Shown: one piece after another, positions 57,058 through 64,000 of the stretch
How the letters are laid out: each line of letters begins with the position of its first letter
Numbering within the stretch: the first letter of the stretch is position 1
NCBI RefSeq assembly: GCF_003171515.1
Contig: NC_089392.1
Span: forward strand, 1,612,001 to 1,676,000
Direction: 5' to 3'
DNA from: Pyrenophora tritici-repentis
Taxonomy: Eukaryota > Ascomycota > Dothideomycetes > Pleosporales > Pleosporaceae
DNA length: 64,000 nt
The notes under the pieces: model-generated
Databases searched by the model: none
Told to the model about the DNA's origin: nothing
Seen by the model: the letters and a program-made list of their open reading frames with translations, nothing else
Made by a program: the position numbers and the translations under genes

Positions 57058-58204
57058 TATGGTGGTTGGTGTTTGTAGATTGAAAGTATTATATATTGGT
57101 GGGTAGAAGGATACTTCTTGGCCTTGCAATAAAACGAGAGACTATGAGGAGCGGTGCTGAAGAAAGAAGAGTCTTTGTCTATGGACATTCGTAGTCTACT
57201 TATCTGGGAGATTTGAAGGCTGATCGGTTAGCATGACAGCGCATGCTGCGGGCGGCCTGAGCCGCACTGGCCCCTGAAAAACGATCCGGCCTAGAATGGC
57301 GGCGCCAACATCCAATACAGTTTAGTTGAGACCTATTTTCAATGCTGCTGCCTGGAAGAAATCGGTTGTCAATTCTCCGGATCTTTTTAACTTGGAGTGG
57401 CTGGATCGCGATAGAAGTTGGCTTTCATAAACCTCTTAGTGCTGTTGAAGCCCTTGCGGTGATCATAGCAACGCTGGGTGACTGTCTCAAGGCCACTGGC
57501 GAAGTTGTTTTTGTCCGATTTTCACAGAGTTTTGGACCGGGGCGCGCATTCGCTGAGTCAATAGATTTGTGGCTTACATCCTAGCTCCCTGGTGTTTCGG
57601 GCTGAGCCCTCTGGTCCAATACTTGGTTGCGAAAATCTCAGGTAGCACAGCAGGCCACCCGTGCGTCGACAACAGTATATGTTTCTTTAAGCGGCGCTGG
57701 ATAAGCGAAATTGTGAAATTTCACATGTTTAGTTGGATAAATGCGTGAGTACAAAACAGAGATGAATTCGTGGAGGGTTGTGCGGCAAGCGCCAATGACA
57801 TCATGTGCGCGAGATCGGCTAGTACCGCGATTGCATCAAACATTGCCATGATGATAAAGCTAGTGAGAAAGTAGACCATCAGTGTGCAGTGCTCGCGCTT
57901 ATACAAATAATAAAACAGGGTATCGCGCTCATGCAGTGCAAAGCAACCGTTACGAAAGAAACACCGTCTCGTGTAAGACCACCAACACAAGAGCTTTCCA
58001 GTCACACCAACCCAAAGCGCCCAATGTCACAACCTCTCTTTCCCAATCTTACACGCCTTAAGCCAAATACCGCGGTGGTCTGCTGACCGGACAATCTGCA
58101 TCGTCGCTTATTGTATGTTGATCGTGAGATTCGTCGGTTATCTCGAGCTCACCAGACGGCTTCCCATCGAACATCCAACAAGGATCGTATCATCCGGAGG
58201 CATA
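57058..58204. other. Intergenic, no supported gene
   Basis: A frame from 57342 (MLLPGRNRLS...) is open for 80 codons, but nothing supports it as a gene. Confidence 0.4.
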
Positions 58205-58447
58205 TCAGGCGTTTTCGTTGTGGTACTGCGCTCCACGACGCATGCCGCTCGAGAAGTTGTAGTCATCGTCATCATTGTCCCTTGCACGGAGAAGCTCCTT
58301 CGACCAGCCCTGAAATGGCTTCTTGAGTGCTAGCCTTAGAGACGAAGAGATCGCGAAAGCATGTTGCTGATTTGGGGAATGCGATCGCTCAACTGGCGCT
58401 GTAACAGACGAGCTGCGGCTTGACGATTGAGATTTTTGCGCGACCAT
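58205..58447 (-). CDS. Small Ser-rich hypothetical protein
   Basis: 80 codons from MVAQKSQSSSRSSSVTAPVE. Ser-rich, hydrophilic head, then LRLALKKPFQGWSKELLRAR and an acidic DNDDDDY patch. No signal or membrane segment. Composition looks coding, but there is no family match. Confidence 0.35.
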   Translation of the reverse strand: MVAQKSQSSSRSSSVTAPVERSHSPNQQHAFAISSSLRLALKKPFQGWSKELLRARDNDDDDYNFSSGMRRGAQYHNENA

Positions 58448-59351
58448 GTTGGTATGTGGTATCGGGAAGGGCAGTACAAGCCAAGATGACTAGAATAAGG
58501 TGGATTATTTTGTATCGGTGTTTATTGTATGCTAATTGCTGGCTTATAGATGTCCTGGTGCGGAGGCACTTGCGAAGTCAATATATACTTCACCCTTCGC
58601 GTAAGCCCGCTTCCAGCATCCCCGACAACAGCACGGCCGAGCAATCGCCGAATAGCCTCAATATCGATTTTGCTCGCACAGATAAGACCCTTCTAGATCT
58701 CGGAAAGCCTAGACGTGATGATTGGTCGATGAACGAGGAACTCGTTCGGATTGACGTAGATCATTACCGAATGCGGGCATGAAGCAAACCGGATATGACT
58801 CGGGTTTTCGGAGACGCTCGGCCACGCAAAAACCGGGTTTGTTCGGAACGCATTGGACAGCATAGCTTGGCCAAACGCCATTCATTGACGAAAGCCATAT
58901 TAGAAAAAGACCAAGTGGGCTTGCGAGAGACAACATGTTGGGCTAAGGGGCTCGTCAAGCGGTCTTTAGCCGCCGATAACAAGGTGGCACGGTACTTTCA
59001 AGGACTGCATATTGGCATCTACCTACGTAGGTACAACCCCTGGGAGAAGTGTAATTTCGTTATGGCTAACTCAATATGTGTTTAGTAGCGTCTACTTATT
59101 GGCAGACCGATCAGCATTAAGCGCTTTCTACAAAGCACGTCCTACCTTCATCGAATGTGTCGATGAATTCAAACCTCATCGCTGACCTCTGCTTCCCAAA
59201 TCAGTACCAGCTCACTCTAGGCCCTTTCTGCAATAGCATTTCTGCAGAATGCGATTTTTGTCTCACAAAGAGCCTTTCTCCGAATCAATTTGTCGATAAC
59301 GGCTTGTAACCCTCCCAAATCTTCTAGTATAGCATGTGCCATCTCATGGAG
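58448..59351. other. Intergenic, no supported gene
   Basis: One frame of 96 codons from 58795 has no recognisable motif. The right end is the former 3' side of the RING gene. Confidence 0.4.
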
Positions 59352-59989
59352 TTATGGTCTCAGCTGTGATCTCTCCATATCCTCTATCAGCTGTAGGTTT
59401 CCAGCCTTTATTTTCATGAGGCTCTGCAACAGTTGGTCGATAGTTTCTGAATACTCCAATATATGTAACCACGTGACTAGAGTCACATGATATTCTATTG
59501 TAGCAGGCACTGCCCGGTGGGCAAGTGCACTTACCTCTGAGCCGAGAGCTCTTGTAAACAGACATCACAACACGACAACAGATAGCAATACAATCGTTGA
59601 TCCACAGCCTCCACCCGACACTGCTCACGCAGTTACAATATATCTTCCAAGAAACGTTCAAGCTCCAAAGAGGTTGCGCTCAAGACTAGTTTTTGACGAC
59701 ACATTGGGCAGGATTCATCTTGATCTCTTTGTAGTTTTATGCGCAACCAGGTGTGAAGGCAGAGCTTGTGAAAGGTGTGTGGTAACTTACACGACCGAGT
59801 TTGTACAATAGCCGTGCGAGAGACGATTGATCCTTCCTCTGAGACCTCTGGTACTTCGGCCTTCTCGTCCGTACCGCATATGTTGCAATCACATTTCTTC
59901 GCAGAATAGTAGTTGTCGGGGAGATTTTCCACATCATTGGCGAAGAATGCATCAAGCTTTCTGTCTGTGTGAACGTCGATCGAGGGCAT
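59352..59989 (-). pseudogene. RING-H2 protein, tail cut by solo LTR
   Basis: The ATG at 59989 now gives 118 aa. The RING-H2 motif is complete: CNIC, SCKLPHTFHKLCLHTWL, CPMC. RING-H2 proteins normally recruit an E2 for ubiquitin transfer. The present stop (TAA at 59633-59635) lies in a solo LTR (59464-59637). Taking out the LTR and one ATATA copy leaves the frame open for 43 further codons (EYSETIDQLLQSLMKIKAGN ... RSQLRP) to TAA at 59352-59354. These would extend the helix that follows the RING. So the gene lost about 43 residues from its C-terminus but kept its RING, and may still work. Confidence 0.75.
59464..59637. repeat. Solo LTR (174 bp) with ATATA duplication
   Basis: Begins TGTAACC and ends GTTACA, with exact 5-bp duplication ATATA at 59459-59463 and 59638-59642. 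Its first part (GTGACTAGAGTCACATGA) recalls the Gypsy LTR at 45712 (GAGTCACATGACTAG), so it may come from a related family. Confidence 0.85.
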
Positions 59990-60528
59990 GTCAACTTGAC
60001 AGTCAGTGTTGATCTTGAATATTCTGGTAACTTGTAAGTCTCGCTGGTATAGGCCCTGAGTTTGAGCCCCTCGGTGATTGAGAGTGGCAGGTTGATGTAA
60101 AGAAGAACGTCAGAATAGAAAGGTTCTCGTGTGAGAAATTGGTGGAGGGAAAGGCGAAGCGCACAAAGAGTACCCAGCACCTGCCAAACAGATCTACCAA
60201 ACGAAGTTTGTTCTTGGGGATTGAAAGATAGATTCACCCTTACATGTGAGACCTGGTGTTAGTTTGCTTACTTGATCGTCTCTTAAGCATCGTGAACACC
60301 TTTACGGTCGCACAGAGTGAATCATGCGGAAGCGGTGAAACATGAACTTGAGGGTGGATTAGATTTCATATGAGTAGCTACCCCGGATCAAGTGCAGCAG
60401 CTGCAACAGGCCTCTAAGAGGACAACTGCTCGCTTTGAGGAAGGCCTTCCACAAACGATGAGACCCTTGGTAGCTCCTACAGACGGAACACCAAGAACCT
60501 GCCGAAACGATGACTGGTTCATCACTAC
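59990..60528. other. Upstream of RING gene, no sure gene
   Basis: A minus-strand frame to 60237 (LGTLCALRLSLHQFLTREPF...) looks partly coding but starts only at GTG. It could be an upstream exon of a gene I cannot resolve. Confidence 0.35.
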
Positions 60529-61314
60529 ATGTTTTTGCCGAGATTCAAATCGTCAACTTATATTGACGATTGCTCCATCTTCAAAAGAGAAAAATTGCCT
60601 AGAGACATTCCCAACACCATAGTATCACAGCAAGGCGACCAGTCAATCTCATCTATAGGACGAACTCTCCAGTTGAACGAGCGCTGCGAAATCTCTATCA
60701 AGTTACTAAAGCAGCTCTTCCCACCAAAAACCAACTTTCCTCCGCTTCCACTCTCTTCCAATGGGCGTACGTTATCTCTACTTATCCTGACTCAGAAAAA
60801 GCCAGAGCCAAGCTAACAGTTTCTTCAGAAAGACTATCAACTCGAAGACGAAGAACTCTCAAATCTCACCTACAGCGACAGTGATTCCAGTCTCCGCATT
60901 ACACCAGAAGATCTCAGCCTTTACAACCCATTTCTCGGCTCACAACACACCCTCAAGGTCACCCCCGCCTCCGCCCGGCGCCCAGGCGACCCCACCGGCA
61001 AAAGAATGGACTGGGATCCAGATGTTTTGCCACCCGCCATCGAAATACCTGGAGTGCTGGCGAGGATAATATCCCCACAGTTCCAGTGCGAGCATATTAA
61101 GGAACGGCCGAGCGAATTACCGGGGAATAGCTACCGCTGCTTATGGGGCCGGTGCTATTTGCTTTGCTATAAGAGTGAGAACGTGCTGGGGGGGTTTGAG
61201 GGGAAAGATTCGTTGGAAGTGCCAGAAGGGGGGTTTGAGAGGATCATTCCAGAGAGTCCGGATGTTTTTGGGAAGGGGCTGAGGTTGTATCGTGTTCCGA
61301 TGGACGTTATTTAG
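60529..61314 (+). CDS. Hypothetical protein, two exons
   Basis: The long 3' frame (60833-61314) reads YQLEDEELSNLTYSDSDSSL ... LYRVPMDVI and looks coding, with no ATG at its start. A 66-bp intron (GTACGT at 60767, branch GCTAAC, acceptor AAAG at 60832) joins it in frame to an ATG exon at 60529 (MFLPRFKSSTYIDDCSIFKR). The product is 239 aa. Cys residues (FQCEHIK, YRCLWGRCYLLCYKS) may be structural. Family not recognised. The acceptor choice is the weak point; CAG three bases earlier gives a stop. Confidence 0.4.
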
Positions 61315-61560
61315 GAGAGCTAGGGTTTTCGTTGCGGGATTCTGGTATGCAGGCGGCTTGATTCGACGCGGCTTTGGTTTCAAATGAATGGTGGGTATTA
61401 CATTGACCAGTCTGGGTTTTCTATGTAAACGTCTGCCTCCGCGATAGCACTATAAGATCTGGAACTTGCAAAAGAATATGTAACAAACCCCAAATTCTTG
61501 GGTACCTACTCCGAAGATGTAACTTTTACTGTGGCTACAATGCCACCCTTCACTTCTTCC

Positions 61561-63204
61561 TCATACATCGCCCCTATACCCCTTCTCCCTCTCCATAAAC
61601 GTGCCATGAAACCCAAAGCTCATCGGACCCTGCATGTACGCCCTCCCCACCTCCGTCAAATCCTTCGCCTTCAACACCAGCAGATAGCTCTTCTCCTTGT
61701 GTCCATCCAACACCACGCTCAGCAACACGCCATCATCTTCCTCAGTACCCTCCGGATCCGCAACGAAGATGGCTTCACCGGGTGTATGTCCCTCTTCCTC
61801 CCAGAAGATAGATTTTTTAGTCTGATTGTCAAACTTGACGAGGCCGTCGAAGAACGTCGACTTGAGACGATCGGCACATCCGTATGTGTAGCGGTGCTGA
61901 CGCGTAATGTACGCGGGATTGCAGGTAGGAAGTTCCATGGAGTCAAACTTCTCGGCTTGAAAGAGGAGTTCAGCGGGCATGGGTGTGGCGGTCGGGACGC
62001 CGGCGTCGACGCTAGGGAGGCGGAACTGCGCTTGCATAGGGAGAGAAGACATACGATTTTCGCCGGTGAATTCAGGGGTGTCAATGGAAGAGATGATGCT
62101 GTCGTAGTAGAAGCGCTTGACAACGTCCAAGTTCTCGAACATGCTGAGCTCGGTGATGATATCGGTTTTGCTGGGGTCGGAAGGGGATGGCTGTTCCCAG
62201 GCGTTGATACTGTGGAAGCAGAAGAAAGGGATGCTTTCGTATGTTGCTACCAATCCCTTTCCATGTACCCGGTCGACGACGTACCAGGTAGATTTTGAGT
62301 TGGGGTCGAAGGGAGAGATGGAGTCGATGATATTCTTGTGCCACATGAGCGAGAGGCCGCTCCATGAGATGTGACTGCTCCAGACGCAGAGGATGACATA
62401 GTTCTCTGTCAGGAAGAGCGAGTGGATGTATGCCGGCATTCCGTTGAAAGTCGCAAGGATGTCTGTCTCGCCTGTGGATGCGGATACCCGGAATAGGCGG
62501 TAAGTGCTTTTGTAGCCAAAGTCGAGATTGAAATTATACATGTCTCCGTTCTTTGGGTCAGACTTGGCGTGCGCAGCGGAGAAGGGCCCTTTCAATTCTG
62601 GGTGGAGAGAAGCCTGAGACGCAAACCCGGTCGGTTCTAGCGTCTCTGGATCGATCTGCTTAATGTTGGCAGAATCTGTTTTCACGTGCAGAGTCTGAAG
62701 GCCATTCGTATGCCCATTGATCCCAGACTTCTCAGTACCACCGATCTTATGTCCGCCGGGCATGTTGATAGATAGTGTAACTCCGATGTTTCTCTCGTTG
62801 GGCGCAGACTGGAAGAAGGCCATGACTTTGCTGAAGAAGCTGTTGCAAGGATCCCGCTTCGCTGCGAAGGTCACACTGTCAAGCTTCCCTGTCTTTCTCA
62901 CCGTCTCAATATACTCATCTACTGTGCGTCGAGAACGGTATGTGACCTTTGGTGGACCATTCGCGGCAGGAAAGTCGATTTGGAAGCGGTGAACACAAGA
63001 AAAGCCGTCAAACCAATGCTTTGCAGACCAGATCTTTCCATCATCTGTTTTCGCTTTATATCCGAGCGGCCCTGTTCGATATAGGACTCCTGCAGCGTAT
63101 CGCGGTATCTCACCCTTTACGGTGAGTTCGACAGGTTCATGTTCTTGATAGTCTGTATCGAAGCCCGCCGTGTTTGGCCATACATCCGTAGTCGCGACGA
63201 CCAT
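61561..63204 (-). CDS. Carotenoid cleavage oxygenase family protein
   Basis: 547 aa, one exon. Non-heme iron(II) dioxygenase of the CCD/RPE65 family that splits a double bond of carotenoids or stilbenes. The four iron-binding His are visible in order: SAAHAKSD, AYIHSLFLTE, FCFHSINAWE and GFHGTF near the C-terminus. EHEPVELTVKGEIPRYAAG and LYRTGPLGY are the usual start of the family. There is no signal peptide. In fungi such enzymes make apocarotenoids (for example from torulene) or cut stilbenes such as resveratrol; length and motifs do not decide which. No carotenoid gene lies nearby in the window. Confidence 0.92.
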   Translation of the reverse strand: MVVATTDVWPNTAGFDTDYQEHEPVELTVKGEIPRYAAGVLYRTGPLGYKAKTDDGKIWSAKHWFDGFSCVHRFQIDFPAANGPPKVTYRSRRTVDEYIETVRKTGKLDSVTFAAKRDPCNSFFSKVMAFFQSAPNERNIGVTLSINMPGGHKIGGTEKSGINGHTNGLQTLHVKTDSANIKQIDPETLEPTGFASQASLHPELKGPFSAAHAKSDPKNGDMYNFNLDFGYKSTYRLFRVSASTGETDILATFNGMPAYIHSLFLTENYVILCVWSSHISWSGLSLMWHKNIIDSISPFDPNSKSTWYVVDRVHGKGLVATYESIPFFCFHSINAWEQPSPSDPSKTDIITELSMFENLDVVKRFYYDSIISSIDTPEFTGENRMSSLPMQAQFRLPSVDAGVPTATPMPAELLFQAEKFDSMELPTCNPAYITRQHRYTYGCADRLKSTFFDGLVKFDNQTKKSIFWEEEGHTPGEAIFVADPEGTEEDDGVLLSVVLDGHKEKSYLLVLKAKDLTEVGRAYMQGPMSFGFHGTFMEREKGYRGDV

Positions 63205-64000
63205 GTTGAGTTGCGGTCAGCGATCTTATAAGGCGATGATTGGCTTCTCTATACCGAAAAATGTAAAGCTGTGACGCGTTGAGATGGGGTTTGGGTAGTA
63301 ACGGCGGCGAAAGAAGTGGCGATGGCGCGAGTCAGGCAAACCTTAAGATGAAGATGAGATGAGTCGGGCTCAAGACGTATTCTGGGTATATCCTAAAAAC
63401 CATTCAACTTTTCGTAACTGGGCATAACTATATATATTGATCGAAGTCCATAAGCTAGCCTTATGAGATGGTAAAGCTCTCCACAACACAGTTTGCTGCG
63501 GCACATCTGTCGCCCGCCTACGGCCGTAAGGCCTTACGGCCGTAAGACCGCCGATAGCTACAGCCGCATTGGACATCGCTTCTTATTTTTGCGGATAAAC
63601 GGATTGGATGGCTTCACTAGCACCCCGGTGACATAAAATACTTAGCATACTGAATTTATAGGGGCTACTGTATTTGCCAGACACGCCGCCTAGGTGCTTG
63701 GCCAAACTATGAAGCATTTTAAATCACCCAGGTGTCAGGGAAAGATATGCAATTGGCGACCCCCAGATTGTGAAGTCTCGTCAGATCAATCTTCACTACC
63801 TAGATACACGAGCTCACTCAAGAGAGATACCTAGGTAGTATACAGCCACCTCCAATTCGTTGCTACAGCTGGAGCGTGGGAGAACAAGGCCTTCGACCCT
63901 GATTGTACCGGCCATAAGCCAATCCAACATCTAGCCGCTTTCCACGCGAGGTGCATCCACCATCTGGTTTTCTGATATGCTGTAACGCACGTCACAACAA
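63205..64000. other. Upstream of carotenoid oxygenase, no gene seen
   Basis: Contains a 26-bp perfect palindrome (63519-63544) and a small inverted repeat (actacctag / ctaggtagt, about 63796-63840). No coding or RNA feature supported. Confidence 0.45.
63519..63544. repeat. 26-bp perfect palindrome
   Basis: Half-site TACGGCCGTAAGG followed by its reverse complement. It lies about 310 bp before the start of the carotenoid oxygenase and could be a dimer-binding site or an element footprint. Confidence 0.6.

Noticed and set aside
61498..62298. 266-codon plus-strand ORF opposite the carotenoid oxygenase
   Set aside because: Antisense to a clear enzyme gene and without recognisable domains; a shadow frame.

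Overview
The window is filamentous ascomycete nuclear DNA. Introns are short (47-82 bp) with GT...AG ends and CTAAC/CTGAC-type branch points. The gene set is fungal: GH11 xylanase, D-arabinono-lactone oxidase, fungal-type PARP, DUF8021-like secreted protein, F-box clans and a chromodomain Ty3/Gypsy element. The gene style and transposon types look like Dothideomycetes/Pleosporales; that placement is inference. I took only ATG starts. Introns were placed by reading splice sites and frame.

Layout. 0-0.8 kb: two copies of a 216-bp LTR. 2-4 kb: a Ser/acidic-rich orphan protein. 7-7.9 kb: a secreted GH11 xylanase. 9.7-20 kb: a mostly housekeeping block on the minus strand (aldonolactone oxidase, an RNase H-like ORF, eIF2B gamma, PARP) with a plus-strand membrane protein resembling Pex22. 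20-26 kb: an F-box protein and a Xaa-Pro aminopeptidase with a long extra C-terminus. 26-39 kb: an accessory zone of broken F-box-like genes, a 3.4-kb hAT transposon and its MITEs. 39-43 kb: isochorismatase-like hydrolase, secreted DUF8021-like protein and a RING protein. 45-53 kb: a host gene split by a complete 5.4-kb Ty3/Gypsy chromovirus. 53-61 kb: small orphan genes, a GPI-type secreted protein and a RING gene cut by a solo LTR. 61.5-63.2 kb: a carotenoid oxygenase.

The main result is that three host genes are each interrupted by a different mobile element, and the empty site can be rebuilt exactly from the target-site duplication. These are the Gypsy element in the 45.4/51.2-kb gene (5-bp ACTAC), the hAT element in the 29.1/32.7-kb gene (8-bp ATTTCTAC), and a solo LTR in the 59.6-kb RING gene (5-bp ATATA). 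In all three, removing the element plus one duplication restores an open frame across the junction. A fourth element, a MITE, sits in an already broken F-box-like gene. The Gypsy element has identical LTRs, a 12-nt match between its LTR and its primer-binding site that suggests Tf1-like self-priming, and gag and pol in one frame separated by a single TAG.

I found no rRNA, convincing tRNA, CRISPR or biosynthetic cluster. Most of the remaining sequence is ordinary intergenic DNA. I see no wholly new enzymatic system. The unfamiliar material is the pair of orphan Ser/acidic proteins (2.1 and 45.4 kb), the aminopeptidase fusion and the mobile-element architecture.
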